A stretch of DNA of 64,000 bases, taken from positions 1-64,000 of the forward strand of contig NZ_JADMKV010000005.1 of the NCBI RefSeq assembly GCF_015476545.1, written 5' to 3'. Positions within the stretch are counted from its first letter, which is position 1. The number at the start of each line of letters is the position of its first letter. Positions 1-10,124 of this stretch are shown in pieces. The notes under the pieces are model-generated. The model was not told where the DNA came from, made no database searches, and saw nothing but the letters and a program-made list of their open reading frames with translations. The position numbers and the translations under genes are program-made. The DNA is from Methylobacter sp. BlB1 (GTDB lineage: Bacteria > Pseudomonadota > Gammaproteobacteria > Methylococcales > Methylomonadaceae).

Positions 1-1376
1 CGATACTGAACAAGCGCTTCGTGCTCAAGGAAGTGCTCGGCAGCGGCGGCATGGGCACAGTGTTCAGGGCAACCGATTTGCGCCGTTTGAAAGCGCAGGA
101 TCAGCAACCGGATGTCGCCTTGAAAGTATTGAACATAGAATTCCGGGATGATCCGGGACTGTTCATTGCACTTCAGCGAAAAATGAAGAAATCCCAGATG
201 CTGGCGCATCCCAACATCGTCAGTGTCTATGATTTCGACCGCGACGGCCGCAATATTTTCATGGTCATGGAAATGCTGGAAGGCAAGTCGCTTTCTCATT
301 ACATACAGAAAATCGCCCGGCGGGGCGGCATTCCCTTCGACAAGGCCTGGCCTATTATCGAAAGAATGGCATTGGCACTGGGCTATGCGCACAAAAAAAA
401 TATCGTTCATTCGGACTTTAAACCGGGCAATATCTTTATTACTGACGGCGGCGAAGTCAAGGTGCTGGATTTCGGCATCGCCAGCGCGGCCGTTAAACCG
501 GAACACCAGAGTTATGATGGAACCGTTTTCAATCGTCGCAATCTGGAGGCGCTGACGCCGACTTATGCCGGCCTGAAAATGTTTGAAAACTGCATTCCCG
601 ATCCGCGCGACGATATTTATGCGCTGGCCTGCGTGAGTTATGAATTATTGGCAGGCAGGCATCCGTTCAACAAACTGTCCGCCCAGAAGGCGCTGGAAAC
701 CAATCTGCAGCCGCCATTCATTCCGGGCTTGAAACGCCGGCAATGGAACGCCTTGACGCATGCTCTGGCGTTGAGGAGCGAGCAGAGAACAGCTTCCATT
801 GCGCAATTCCTTGATGAAATACGGCCTAAATCGGCCCGGTCGGGTGGGGCTGTCAAAGCTTTAACGCCGCATGCCCTGATTCTGAAAAGGAAGCAGATAA
901 GAGGTTCTGTCAGGCAATTCCTTGATGCGATAAAGTCCAGGCTGCCCAGGCCGAACATCCTCGGCACAGTGACGGTTATGGTTTCGATCGCGGCGGTGGG
1001 CGGTTACGTCTATATTTATCCAAGCATGAACGCGGCGCCGCCAGCAGTGATTGAACTGACTCCGGAACAGCAACTGCAGATTAAGGATCTGCTCGAACTG
1101 GCGCAAATCCATTTTGATGTCGGCTATATAACCGAGCCCCAAGACAGTAATGCCTTATGGACTTATCGTCAGGTGTTGGCTATTGACCCTGATAACCAGG
1201 AGGCCTTGCAAGGGGTGGAGAAGATTGCCGACCTGATTGAAAAGCAGGCAAATGAGTTGCTTGCCCAGCAGAAGCTCGATGAAAGCCTGGAAAAAATTGA
1301 AGAAGGACTGAAAGCACAACCTGAAAAGGATCGTTTGCTGTCATTGAAAGAGCAGATATTGAGAATGAGACGATAG
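1..1376 (+). CDS. Membrane-anchored serine/threonine protein kinase (5' partial)
   Basis: The frame is open from base 3, so the gene begins upstream of the window; the GTG at 21 lies inside the kinase fold and is not a likely start. Numbering from that GTG, the glycine-rich loop GSGGMG is at residues 7-12, the ATP-binding Lys in ALKVL at 35, the catalytic loop HSDFKPGN at 130-137 and DFG at 150-152. The loop has HSD-F-K in place of the usual HRD-L-K, but the catalytic Asp, Lys and Asn are present. A single membrane segment at about 312-333 separates the kinase from a C-terminal helical, TPR-like region (about 350-451). This is a Hanks-type bacterial kinase with an extracytoplasmic tail. Substrates are unknown. 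It is convergent with the efflux operon that follows. Confidence 0.88.
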   Translation, partial: ILNKRFVLKEVLGSGGMGTVFRATDLRRLKAQDQQPDVALKVLNIEFRDDPGLFIALQRKMKKSQMLAHPNIVSVYDFDRDGRNIFMVMEMLEGKSLSHYIQKIARRGGIPFDKAWPIIERMALALGYAHKKNIVHSDFKPGNIFITDGGEVKVLDFGIASAAVKPEHQSYDGTVFNRRNLEALTPTYAGLKMFENCIPDPRDDIYALACVSYELLAGRHPFNKLSAQKALETNLQPPFIPGLKRRQWNALTHALALRSEQRTASIAQFLDEIRPKSARSGGAVKALTPHALILKRKQIRGSVRQFLDAIKSRLPRPNILGTVTVMVSIAAVGGYVYIYPSMNAAPPAVIELTPEQQLQIKDLLELAQIHFDVGYITEPQDSNALWTYRQVLAIDPDNQEALQGVEKIADLIEKQANELLAQQKLDESLEKIEEGLKAQPEKDRLLSLKEQILRMRR

Positions 1377-1416
1377 GGCTCGCGCTTCGGATGCATGGCT
1401 TCATGGCAGATGAATT

Positions 1417-1436
1417 CCAGAGCGGATTTGCTCTGG
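1417..1436. other. Short hairpin between convergent genes
   Basis: CCAGAGC-6 nt-GCTCTGG forms a perfect 7-bp stem in the 85-bp gap between the kinase stop and the end of mdtC. No T-run follows on either strand, so a role as bidirectional 3' end structure is only a guess from position. Confidence 0.35.
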
Positions 1437-1461
1437 CAAGCTACCAGCAACGCGTCCCATC

Positions 1462-4400
1462 TCAAAACCGGGCTTCGGCCGCATTACGGCCAAAACGGCG
1501 TCGGCACCACAGCTGGAAGCGGTCCAGGTAAAGATACACCACTGGCGTCGTATAAAGGGTCAGCATTTGGCTGACGATCAGCCCGCCGACGATGGAAATG
1601 CCCAGCGGCTGGCGTAGCTCAGCACCATAACCTGTTCCGAAAGCCAGCGGCAGGGCGCCCAGCAGTGCCGCCATGGTCGTCATCATGATCGGCCGAAAAC
1701 GCATGAGGCAGGCGGTAAAAATGGCGTCGTGCGGGTTCAGGCCTTCGTTGCGTTCGGCATCGAGCGCGAAGTCGATCATCATGATGGCATTCTTCTTCAC
1801 CAGGCCGATCAGCAGGATCACGCCGATCAAGGCGATGATGCTGAATTCGGTTTTAAAAGCGAGCAGGGCGAGGAGCGCGCCGACGCCGGCCGAAGGCAGC
1901 GTCGACAGGATGGTCAACGGATGGATGTAGCTCTCGTACAGTACGCCCAACACGATATAGATCGTGGCCAGCGCGGCCAGGATCAGCCAGGGCTGGTTGC
2001 GCAGGGACTGCGCGAAGGCCTTGGCCGTGCCCTGGAAACTGCCGTGTATCGAATCGGGTACGCCCAGTTGAACCATCGTCTCCTCGATGGCCTGAGTGGC
2101 CGTCGACAACGAGGAACCCGCCTTGAGATTGAACGACAGCGTGGACGCGGCGAACTGGCCCTGATGGTTGACGGTCAGCGGCGCATTGGTCAGGCCGTAG
2201 CTGGCAAAGGCCGATAGGGGCACTTGCTTGCCCTCCGGCAATTCCGGGCTGGGCGGGACGCTCACATACAAATTTTTCAGCGTGTCAGGATGCTGCCAAT
2301 ATTCAGGCGCCACTTCCATCACGACATGATACTGGTTGAGGGGGGTATAAATGACCGACACCTGGCGCTGGCCGAAGGCGTTATTCAGCGTCGAATCGAT
2401 AAGGGCCTGGCTGACGCCCAGGCGCGAGGCCGCGTCGCGGTCCACAATCAGGGATACCTGCTGGCCTCTTTCCTGCTGATCGGTGTTGACGTCCGCCAGT
2501 TCGGGGCGTTGCGACAGCGCTTTCAGAATCTGCGGCGTCCAGGTGCGAAGGTCATCGAGATTTTCGGCCTGCAGCGTGTATTCGAACATGGCCGCCACGC
2601 CGCGCGCGCCGACGCGCAGGTCCTGTACCGGCTGCAGGAACAGGCTGGCTCCTGGTTCCCTGGCGAGCCGGGTACGCAGGCGCTGCATGATCTGGTCGGA
2701 TGTCAGCTGGCGTTCCTCTAGCGGCTTAAGGGTCGCGAACATGAACCCGGTGTTGCCGCCGCGGGTAAAGCCGACCACGTTTTCAACGCCAGGAGCCTCA
2801 CGCACGATCTCTGCAAAATCGATCAGTTTCTGTTTCAGGGCGGTCGATGAAATGCTTTCATCGGCCCGGAGTGCGCCGGCCAGTCGGCCGGAATCCTGCA
2901 CTGGAAAGAAACCCTTGGGCACGATAGCGTAGAGATAGATATTCAAAATGATCGTTCCCAGCAACAGCGCCATCATCAGCGGTCCGTGATCCAGCGCCCA
3001 ACGCAGCGTCCGCTCATAGCCGGCGATCAGACGGTCGAACTGACGCTCGCTCCAGTGATAAAGCCGTCCGTGCCGCCGCTCCTCGGCGCGGGCGAGCCAG
3101 CGGGAGCAGAGCATCGGGGCCGTGGTCAGCGAGGCTACCAGCGAAATCATGACCGCCGCCGAGAGCGTGGCCGCGAACTCACGGAACAGGCGGCCGACGA
3201 TGCCGCCCATCAGCAGGATCGGAATGAACACGGCAATCAGCGACAGGCTCATGGACAAGACCGTGAAGCCGACTTCGCCAGCGCCTTTTATGGCGGCCTG
3301 AAACGGCGGCAGGCCTTTTTCGATGTGACGCGTGGTGTTTTCCAGCACTACGATGGCGTCATCGACCACAAAGCCGGTCGCGATAGTCAGTGCCATCAAG
3401 GACAAATTATTCAAGCTGAAGCCGGCCAGATACATCACGCCGAAAGTGCCGATCAGCGACAGCGGCACGGTGATGGACGGAATCAAAGCCGAGCGCAGGT
3501 TGCGCAGGAACAGGAATACGACCAGAACCACCAGCCCGATGGCGATCCAGAGCGTTTTTTCCACTTCATATAGCGAAGCGCGGATGGTGCTGGACCTGTC
3601 CATAGGCACCGACAGGTCTATGGATTGCGGTATGGAGGCCTTAAGCTGGGGCAGCACTGCCCTGACTCTGTCCACCGTTTCGATGATGTTGGCTTCGGGC
3701 TGCTTGCGCAGGATCAGTATTACCGACGGCTTGCCATTGCTGATGCCGGCATTGCGCAGATCCTCCACGGAATCGACAGCCTGGCCGAGATCGGCGATGC
3801 GCACGGGGGCGCCGTTGCGATAGGTAACGATGAGCGGCAGGTAATCGTCCGCCGTGCTGACCTGGTCATTGGCATAGACCTGCCAGTGCCGGCTGTCCTC
3901 CGCGACAGAGCCCTTGGGCCTGTTGGCATTGGTCGAGTCGATCGCCGAGCGGACATCTTCAAAGCCGATCCCGTACTTTGTCAACGCGCCAGGATTGAGT
4001 TCTACCCGGACCGCCGGCAGCGAACTGCCGCCGACATCCACCTGACCGATGCCCGGAATCTGCGAGATTTTCTGCGCCAGAATCGTCGAGGCCGCATCGT
4101 AGAGTTGGCCGCGGGTCTGGGTGGCCGAGGTCAGGGCTATGATCATGATGGGCGCGTCGGCCGGGTTGACCTTGCGATAACTGGGGCGGGTCGGCAGGTT
4201 CGTGGGCAAGAGGCTGCTGGCCGCATTGATCGCGGCCTGAACGTCGCGCGCGGCGCCGTTGATGTCGCGGTCAAGATCGAATTGCAGGCTGATGCTCGTG
4301 GAGCCTGTTGAGCTCGCTGAAGTCATTTCGTTGATGCCCGCGATCCGGCCGAGCGTGCGCTCAAGCGGTGTGGCTACCGTGGCGGCCATGGTTTCGGGGC

Positions 4401-4566
4401 TGGCGCCGGGCAGTCGGGCCGACACGGAAATGGCCGGGAAGTCGACTTGCGGCAGCGGCGAAACCGGCAGTTGCAGGAAGGCGACCAGGCCGGCCAGTGC
4501 TAGTCCCAGCGTCAGCAGCGTGGTCGCTACGGGGCGGGCGATGAAATGCGTGGACAGCATCGTCAC
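1462..4566 (-). CDS. mdtC: RND multidrug efflux permease, MdtC type
   Basis: Inner-membrane proton/drug antiporter subunit of the HAE-1 RND family, about 1034 residues, the normal length. The N-terminus ([52 protein letters not shown]) matches E. coli MdtC rather than MdtB. The TM4 motif [19 protein letters not shown] carries the Asp pair of the proton relay, and the C-terminal [15 protein letters not shown] is present. The first codon is a GTG that overlaps the mdtB stop as GTGA; an in-frame ATG two codons on is an alternative. In known MdtABC pumps MdtB and MdtC form a mixed B2C trimer with adaptor MdtA and outer-membrane TolC. No TolC homologue is encoded in this window. Confidence 0.93.
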   Translation of the reverse strand: MTMLSTHFIARPVATTLLTLGLALAGLVAFLQLPVSPLPQVDFPAISVSARLPGASPETMAATVATPLERTLGRIAGINEMTSASSTGSTSISLQFDLDRDINGAARDVQAAINAASSLLPTNLPTRPSYRKVNPADAPIMIIALTSATQTRGQLYDAASTILAQKISQIPGIGQVDVGGSSLPAVRVELNPGALTKYGIGFEDVRSAIDSTNANRPKGSVAEDSRHWQVYANDQVSTADDYLPLIVTYRNGAPVRIADLGQAVDSVEDLRNAGISNGKPSVILILRKQPEANIIETVDRVRAVLPQLKASIPQSIDLSVPMDRSSTIRASLYEVEKTLWIAIGLVVLVVFLFLRNLRSALIPSITVPLSLIGTFGVMYLAGFSLNNLSLMALTIATGFVVDDAIVVLENTTRHIEKGLPPFQAAIKGAGEVGFTVLSMSLSLIAVFIPILLMGGIVGRLFREFAATLSAAVMISLVASLTTAPMLCSRWLARAEERRHGRLYHWSERQFDRLIAGYERTLRWALDHGPLMMALLLGTIILNIYLYAIVPKGFFPVQDSGRLAGALRADESISSTALKQKLIDFAEIVREAPGVENVVGFTRGGNTGFMFATLKPLEERQLTSDQIMQRLRTRLAREPGASLFLQPVQDLRVGARGVAAMFEYTLQAENLDDLRTWTPQILKALSQRPELADVNTDQQERGQQVSLIVDRDAASRLGVSQALIDSTLNNAFGQRQVSVIYTPLNQYHVVMEVAPEYWQHPDTLKNLYVSVPPSPELPEGKQVPLSAFASYGLTNAPLTVNHQGQFAASTLSFNLKAGSSLSTATQAIEETMVQLGVPDSIHGSFQGTAKAFAQSLRNQPWLILAALATIYIVLGVLYESYIHPLTILSTLPSAGVGALLALLAFKTEFSIIALIGVILLIGLVKKNAIMMIDFALDAERNEGLNPHDAIFTACLMRFRPIMMTTMAALLGALPLAFGTGYGAELRQPLGISIVGGLIVSQMLTLYTTPVVYLYLDRFQLWCRRRFGRNAAEARF

Positions 4567-7500
4567 AGCCGGGCCTCACTGCTTTGCAGGCGCGACAGCC
4601 GCCGGCTCAGCCTGTCGAAAGCCAAATAAATGACCGGCGTCGTGAACAGCGTCAATAACTGGCTCAGGATCAGTCCGCCGACCATGGTGATGCCCAAAGG
4701 ATGGCGCAGCTCCGATCCGACGCCCGTGCCCAGCATCAACGGCAGAGCGCTCAGCAGCGCCGCCATGGTCGTCATCATGATCGGCCGAAAGCGCAGCAGG
4801 GACGCCTGAAAGATCGCTTCGCGCGCGGGCTTGCCCTCCTTGCGTTCGGCTTCCAGTGCAAAGTCGATCATCATGATCGCGTTTTTCTTGACGATGCCGA
4901 TCAGCAGAATGATGCCGATAATGCCGATAATGCCCAGATCATTGCCCGACAGCATCAGCGCCAGCAGGGCGCCGACGCCGGCCGAAGGCAGCGTCGACAG
5001 GATCGTGACCGGATGGATATAGCTCTCGTACAGCACGCCCAGCACGATATAGACGGTCACGATCGCGGCCAGGATCAGCCACAGCGTGTTCGTGAGCGAG
5101 GCGGTAAAGGCGCGCGTGGCGCCCTGGTAGCTGGTTTGTATGCTTAGAGGCAGGCCGATTTCCTGCTTGGCGGCCTCGACGCTTTCGATCGCTTCGCCGA
5201 GAGCCGCGCCCGGCGCCAGATTGAATGAAACCGTCGAAGCCGGGAACTGGCCCAGATGATTGATGACGAGCGGGACTGACTGCTCTGATACGCTGGCAAC
5301 GGCCGGAAGCGGCACCTGCGTGCCGTTCGCTGAACCGATGCGCAGGTCTTTCAGGGACGCCGGACTCTTTTGATACTCCGGCTTGACTTCCAGTACGACA
5401 CGGTACTGGTTCGACTGTGTGAAGCTGGTCGATATCAGCCGCTGGCCGAAAGCGTTATATAAAGCGTCATCGATATCCTGAGTGGTGACGCCGAGGCGGC
5501 TGGCGCTGTCGCGGTCTATCGATACGAAAGCCTGAAGCCCGCGGTCCTGAATATCGCTGGTTACATCGGCCAGGTAGGGTTTGTGCGAAAGCTGTTCGAC
5601 GAGCCGGTGCGTCCAGTGGCTCAGTTCATCGGGATTGACCGCTTCCAGCGTGAACTGGTACTGCGTGCGGCTGACGCGGTTCTCAATGGTCAGATCCTGC
5701 ACCGGCTGCAGGTACAGCGTGATGCCGGGCACCCCGGCAAGCTTCGGCTGCAGCCGCCGGATGACCTCCGAGGCAGTAATGCCGCGTTCGGCCAATGGCT
5801 TCAGCGTGATGAAAAAACGCCCGCTGTTGAGCGTGGGATTGGTGCCGTCCACGCCGATAAATGAAGACAGATTTTCGACAGCCGGATCGGCCAGCACTGC
5901 CTTGGCCAGTGCCTGCTGGCGCTGCGCCATGGCTTCGAAGGATATGGTCTGCGGCGCTTCGGAGATGCCCTGGATGACGCCGGTGTCCTGAATCGGGAAG
6001 AAGCCCTTGGGCACGATCACATACAAGAACACGGTCAGCGCCAATGTTGCAACAGCGACCAGCAGCGTAATGCCCTGATGATCCAGCACCCGGTTCAGCA
6101 TTCTCCCGTAGCCGCCGGTGAGTTTGTCAAAAAAGCGGCCGCTGGCATGGTGGAAGCGGCCAGAGTGTTTTTCCGAAACCGGACGCAGGATCTTCGCGCA
6201 CATCATCGGCGTCAGCGTCAGCGAGATAATGCCGGAGATCAGAATCGCCACGGCCAGCGTGATCGCGAATTCGCTAAACAGACGCCCGACCACGTCTTGC
6301 ATGAACAGCAGCGGGATCAGCACGGCGACCATGGAAAGCGTCAGAGAGATAATCGTGAAGCCGATCTGTTCCGAACCTTTGAGCGCAGCCTGCAGGGGCT
6401 TCTCGCCCTGTTCGATGTAGCGCGCGATATTCTCGACGACCACGATGGCATCGTCCACGACGAAGCCGGCCGCGATGGTCAGCGCCATCAGCGTCAGATT
6501 GTTGATGCTGAAATCGGCTAGATACATCACGGCAAATGTGCCGATCAGGGACAATGGCACAGCGACGCCAGGAATAGTCGTTGCGGAGGCATTGCGCAGA
6601 AACAGGTAGATCACCAGCACCACCAGTGCTACAGCCAGCAAAAGCTCATGCTCCACATCCTGCACGGAGGCGCGGATGGTTGTCGTGCGGTCACTCAACG
6701 GCACGATTGCCAGTGCGCTGGGCATGGCTGCCTGCAACTGGGGCAGCAGTGTCTTGATGCGGTCCACCACTTCGATGACGTTGGTGCCGGGCTGGCGCTG
6801 GATATTGACGATCACGGCCGCCGTCTCATTGGCCCAGGCCGCCAGCCGCACGTTTTCGGCCGCGTCGCTGACTTCGGCGACATCGGATACGCGCACGGGC
6901 CTGTCGTCACGGTAAGCGATGATAATCGGCCTGTACTCGGCCGCCGAGCGGAGCTGGTCATTGGCATCGATGATGGCCGCGCGCGCCGGGCCGTCGAACA
7001 TGCCCTTGGGCTGATTGACATTGGCGCGGGCAATGGCCGTGCGCAGGTCTTCCAGGCTCAGGTTGTAGGCTGCGAGCGCCATCGGATTGGCCTGGATGCG
7101 CACGGCCGGGCGCTGGCCGCCGCTGATGCTGACCAGGCCGACGCCCGGCAGTTGCGACAGTTTCTGTGCCAGGCGCGTGTCCACGAGATCCTCGACCTTG
7201 GTCAAGGGCAGCGTCTTCGAACTGACCGCCAGCGTCATGATCGGCGCGTCCGCCGGGTTGACCTTGCTGTAAACGGGCGGCATGGGCAGGTCGGTCGGCA
7301 GAAAGCTGGTAGCCGCGTTAATGGCCGCCTGCACTTCCTGTTCGGCAATGTCGATGTCCAGCTCCAGATCGAACTGGAGCGTGACGACCGACGCGCCGCC
7401 CGAGCTGGAGGATGACATCTGATTGAGCCCCGGCATCTGGCCGAACTGGCGTTCCAGCGGCGCCGTGACCGATGAGGTCATGACGTCCGGGCTGGCGCCC

Positions 7501-7655
7501 GGATAGAGCGTGACGACCTGAATGGTCGGATAGTCGACCTGGGGCAGGGCGGAGATCGGCAGCGCGCGGTAGCCGATGATCCCGACCAGCAGCAGGGCCA
7601 CCATCAGCAGCGATGTGGCGACCGGGCGCAGGATGAAGGTGCGGGACGGGTTCAT
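4563..7655 (-). CDS. mdtB: RND multidrug efflux permease, MdtB type
   Basis: Partner permease of the heteromultimeric RND pump, 1030 residues. The N-terminus ([72 protein letters not shown]) is MdtB-like. The TM4 Asp pair ([19 protein letters not shown]) and the TM10-11 segment [22 protein letters not shown] are present, so both permeases look competent. It overlaps mdtA by ATGA upstream and mdtC by 4 nt downstream, so the three genes are one translationally coupled unit. The pair could equally be called MuxB/MuxC after the Pseudomonas system. Confidence 0.93.
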   Translation of the reverse strand: MNPSRTFILRPVATSLLMVALLLVGIIGYRALPISALPQVDYPTIQVVTLYPGASPDVMTSSVTAPLERQFGQMPGLNQMSSSSSGGASVVTLQFDLELDIDIAEQEVQAAINAATSFLPTDLPMPPVYSKVNPADAPIMTLAVSSKTLPLTKVEDLVDTRLAQKLSQLPGVGLVSISGGQRPAVRIQANPMALAAYNLSLEDLRTAIARANVNQPKGMFDGPARAAIIDANDQLRSAAEYRPIIIAYRDDRPVRVSDVAEVSDAAENVRLAAWANETAAVIVNIQRQPGTNVIEVVDRIKTLLPQLQAAMPSALAIVPLSDRTTTIRASVQDVEHELLLAVALVVLVIYLFLRNASATTIPGVAVPLSLIGTFAVMYLADFSINNLTLMALTIAAGFVVDDAIVVVENIARYIEQGEKPLQAALKGSEQIGFTIISLTLSMVAVLIPLLFMQDVVGRLFSEFAITLAVAILISGIISLTLTPMMCAKILRPVSEKHSGRFHHASGRFFDKLTGGYGRMLNRVLDHQGITLLVAVATLALTVFLYVIVPKGFFPIQDTGVIQGISEAPQTISFEAMAQRQQALAKAVLADPAVENLSSFIGVDGTNPTLNSGRFFITLKPLAERGITASEVIRRLQPKLAGVPGITLYLQPVQDLTIENRVSRTQYQFTLEAVNPDELSHWTHRLVEQLSHKPYLADVTSDIQDRGLQAFVSIDRDSASRLGVTTQDIDDALYNAFGQRLISTSFTQSNQYRVVLEVKPEYQKSPASLKDLRIGSANGTQVPLPAVASVSEQSVPLVINHLGQFPASTVSFNLAPGAALGEAIESVEAAKQEIGLPLSIQTSYQGATRAFTASLTNTLWLILAAIVTVYIVLGVLYESYIHPVTILSTLPSAGVGALLALMLSGNDLGIIGIIGIILLIGIVKKNAIMMIDFALEAERKEGKPAREAIFQASLLRFRPIMMTTMAALLSALPLMLGTGVGSELRHPLGITMVGGLILSQLLTLFTTPVIYLAFDRLSRRLSRLQSSEARL

Positions 7656-8821
7656 GACGCTGGCCGTGCGGGTTCCCGGTTGACGAGATCCACCCTGGCG
7701 CCTTCGCGCAGCTTGTCGATGCCGTCGACCACGACCTGTTCGCCGGGTTTAAGCCCTTCGAGCACGGCGACCTTTTCGGCTTCGGCGGGGCCCAGTTTCA
7801 GCGGGCGCACGCTGACGGTCTTGTCCTCCTTCACGACATAGGCGAAGGCGCCGGGCGTTCCACGCTGAATGGCGGCAGCCGGTATGATCGTGGCGTCGCG
7901 CAATGTATCCACAGTCATCCTGACGTTGACGAACTGGTTCGGAAACAGGGCGTGGTCTTTATTATCGAACTGTGCCTTGAACCTGATGGTGCCTGTCGCG
8001 ATGTCGATCTGATTGTCCACGGCCACGAGCTTGCCCAGAGATAGGCGGGTATTGCCTGAGCGGTCGTATGCCTCGATAGGCAATGTTTCGCCGGCGCGCA
8101 GCCGTTTCATGACGGCCGGCAGATCGGCTTCAGGCAACGTGAATACGACCGTGATGGGCTGAATCTGCGTCAGCACGACCAGTCCATTGGTATCGGACGT
8201 TTTCACGATATTGCCCTTATCGACCAGCCGCAGACCCAGGCGCCCCGTGAACGGGGCCGTGATGCGCGTGTAGGTCAACTGCAGTTTGGCGTCAGCGATC
8301 AGCCCACGGTCGGTTTCCACAGTGCCCCGGTACTGTCTGACCAAGGCTTCCTGCGTGGCTGTCTGCTGCGCAGCGATGGAATCCTGCTCGAGCAGCGTTT
8401 GGTAGCGCTCCAGATCGAGCTGTGCATTTTTTAGCAGCGCTTCATCGCGGAGCAGCTGGCCTTCAGCCTGCATGAGCTGAGCCTGGAACGGGCGCGGGTC
8501 GATTTCCGCCAGCAGATCGCCTTCGCGCACTACCTGGCCTTCCTGAAAAGCGACACGGATCAGTTCGCCGTCGACACGCGATCGGATCGTCGCCGTATTG
8601 AGCGCCGTCACCGTGCCCAGCCCGTTCAGATAAATCGGGAAATCGCCCTGTCTGGCCGGCTCGGCTACAACAGCAACGGTGGAAAAGTCGGGCTTGCCCG
8701 GTTTTTCGGCATTTTGTTGTTGCGGCTGGTCGTTACGGGGCTTGATGAGATAGGCAGCCGTTATGATCGAAAGGAGGACAGCCAGCCCGATTAGAAGCAG
8801 CTTCAAGTTACGCGATTTCAT
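7652..8821 (-). CDS. mdtA: RND efflux periplasmic adaptor, MdtA type
   Basis: Membrane-fusion protein of 389 residues bridging the RND permeases to an outer-membrane channel. The N-terminus has a single membrane anchor (about residues 6-26, [21 protein letters not shown]) followed by a Pro/Gln-rich linker. The lipoyl/barrel-sandwich motif is split, with [22 protein letters not shown] and [22 protein letters not shown] before the coiled-coil hairpin and [17 protein letters not shown] after it; beta-barrel and membrane-proximal domains follow. It is first in the operon and would share its promoter with mdtB and mdtC. No regulator (TetR or two-component) lies next to it. Confidence 0.92.
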   Translation of the reverse strand: MKSRNLKLLLIGLAVLLSIITAAYLIKPRNDQPQQQNAEKPGKPDFSTVAVVAEPARQGDFPIYLNGLGTVTALNTATIRSRVDGELIRVAFQEGQVVREGDLLAEIDPRPFQAQLMQAEGQLLRDEALLKNAQLDLERYQTLLEQDSIAAQQTATQEALVRQYRGTVETDRGLIADAKLQLTYTRITAPFTGRLGLRLVDKGNIVKTSDTNGLVVLTQIQPITVVFTLPEADLPAVMKRLRAGETLPIEAYDRSGNTRLSLGKLVAVDNQIDIATGTIRFKAQFDNKDHALFPNQFVNVRMTVDTLRDATIIPAAAIQRGTPGAFAYVVKEDKTVSVRPLKLGPAEAEKVAVLEGLKPGEQVVVDGIDKLREGARVDLVNREPARPAS

Positions 8822-9256
8822 TTAATGGAGCGCTTCCTTCAATAAAGCGGAGAATAAAAATCTCAATATTAATGTTCAATGGTTGAGATGCAATAGCTAA
8901 GGTTTTTTATCGGGAAAGCCATAAAGGCTTAATGACTATCAATTTAAATCGTAAGACCACGAAATCCATGAAGAAAATTGTAATACTTCAAACCGGATCT
9001 GACGATTTTAAATATTGAGCCGGGCCGGGCATTTGCCATACATCCGTATTTTTAAACCTTTAAAAATACGGCGGTCAACTCTAGTGCCTCGTTTGGCGCT
9101 GAGGCCTGCCAATTCGGGCTGATGCTTGAACGCCCAAGCCAGATAGGCCGGTGAGATAGTTGCCTTGAGCGCGAGTGATGCGCGTTTACGCATCCGGCCC
9201 AACCCAGAGCGTGAAAAACAGCGCTCTGCAGGTGTGGGCCGGGCAGGGGCGATGAA
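8822..9256. other. Non-coding stretch with three inverted repeats
   Basis: This 435-bp gap separates mdtA from the PEP-CTERM gene. It contains a perfect inverted repeat at 9044-9071 (13-bp arms, 2-nt centre), a smaller one at 9177-9194 (GATGCG-6-CGCATC) and a longer imperfect hairpin at 9196-9240 whose inner stem is CAGAGCG/CGCTCTG. None is followed by a T-run. A 64-codon open frame at 9008-9202 on the minus strand runs through these hairpins and has no recognisable protein character. I see no supported gene here. Confidence 0.6.
9044..9071. repeat. Perfect 13-bp inverted repeat
   Basis: CCGTATTTTTAAA and its exact complement are separated by only CC. The near-zero loop makes a cruciform, dyad protein-binding site or transposon-derived end more plausible than an ordinary terminator hairpin. 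Confidence 0.75.
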
Positions 9257-9961
9257 TTAGACAGATACCCGATCAGACCGGCGTTTTCCTATAAAGCCCA
9301 GGCCGGCCAAAGCCGAGCCGAACAGCCATGCTGCGGCAGGGACAGGGACAGGGCTTACGTCGCTGACACCGACAGTGATTCCTCTCCAGTTCTCGGAGCC
9401 GTTCTCAGCCCATGAAATAGAGCTGAAAGTGCCCAGGAATTGGAGGGTGCCGTGTCCTTCGCCTAAATGAGTTGAAGACAGTATATTGCCGTTTCCGCTG
9501 TTCAGCGTATCGCAGCCCCAATAGCCGCAGCCGGAACTCAGGACTGTGAACGGCGCATCAAAAGTCCAGCTTGGGCCGTTAAAGCTGACGACGGCCATGA
9601 TTGGATTGGTTACCGGCGTTGAGAACGTAATTGTGTTCATCGGGGTGCCTTGGCCCAGGCGGAGGATATCGGTGTTCAAAGAATCTGGTGCGTTATCCAC
9701 TGTTGCACTGGTGTAGGCATTAGGCGACCAGTAATTTGCGCCGCCTGAGATTTGCGCGGAATATAACCCGCCGCTGTAGGCAACATTGACAGTAGACGAG
9801 TCCGCCAGCGTAATGATGCCTGAGGCTGATCCGCTGTTGCCGGCGCTTGCCGATACCCAGTCTGTCCAATAAACCGGGGCTGCGGCGGCGGTAGCCGGCG
9901 CAAAAGCGCTAATAAGTGCGACAGCGCCGATCATCTTCGGAAATGATAGAGAATGCTTCAT
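9257..9961 (-). CDS. PEP-CTERM sorting-domain exported protein
   Basis: A 234-residue secreted protein of unknown role. Residues 1-28 form a Sec signal peptide (positive MKH start, hydrophobic core, ATAAAAP cleavage region). The C-terminus has the exosortase-type tripartite signal: VPVPAAAWLF at about 205-214, a hydrophobic helix to about 225, then KRR at 226-228. This is the VPxPAA variant of the PEP motif. The middle is rich in Ser, Thr, Gly and Asn, with a Cys pair near 145-150. A Shine-Dalgarno AGGA lies about 11 nt before the ATG. Known members are processed by an exosortase and sent to the outer surface or matrix. No exosortase is in this window, but an exosortase-associated acyltransferase is encoded at 41066-41809. 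Confidence 0.82.
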   Translation of the reverse strand: MKHSLSFPKMIGAVALISAFAPATAAAAPVYWTDWVSASAGNSGSASGIITLADSSTVNVAYSGGLYSAQISGGANYWSPNAYTSATVDNAPDSLNTDILRLGQGTPMNTITFSTPVTNPIMAVVSFNGPSWTFDAPFTVLSSGCGYWGCDTLNSGNGNILSSTHLGEGHGTLQFLGTFSSISWAENGSENWRGITVGVSDVSPVPVPAAAWLFGSALAGLGFIGKRRSDRVSV

Positions 9962-10091
9962 TATTTAATTTTTCCTGATTTGAGTAGAGGGCTTAGTGGA
10001 GTTTCATATTTTATACCCTTGCCCAAACTGATCAATAAATAACGGATTTTTAAACGTAAATTCTCTAAGCCGACTAATTGAACAGTGCTTT

Positions 10092-10117
10092 GAAAAGCCC
10101 GGCATGAGATTTGCCGG
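10092..10117 (-). terminator. Possible weak terminator after the pentapeptide gene
   Basis: On the minus strand CCGGCA-7 nt-TGCCGG is followed by GC and a four-T run just past the stop of the pentapeptide-repeat gene. The stem is short and the T-run is minimal, so it may be inefficient. Confidence 0.4.
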
Positions 10118-10124
10118 TACTGCG

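Noticed and set aside
6648-7415. Long plus-strand frame opposite mdtB
   Set aside because: Antisense to a motif-complete RND gene in GC-rich DNA, where shadow frames are expected; the same holds for 2224-2721, 2986-3573 and 3625-4311.
9008-9202. 64-codon minus-strand frame
   Set aside because: It crosses three inverted repeats, has no ribosome-binding site and no recognisable composition; treated as chance.
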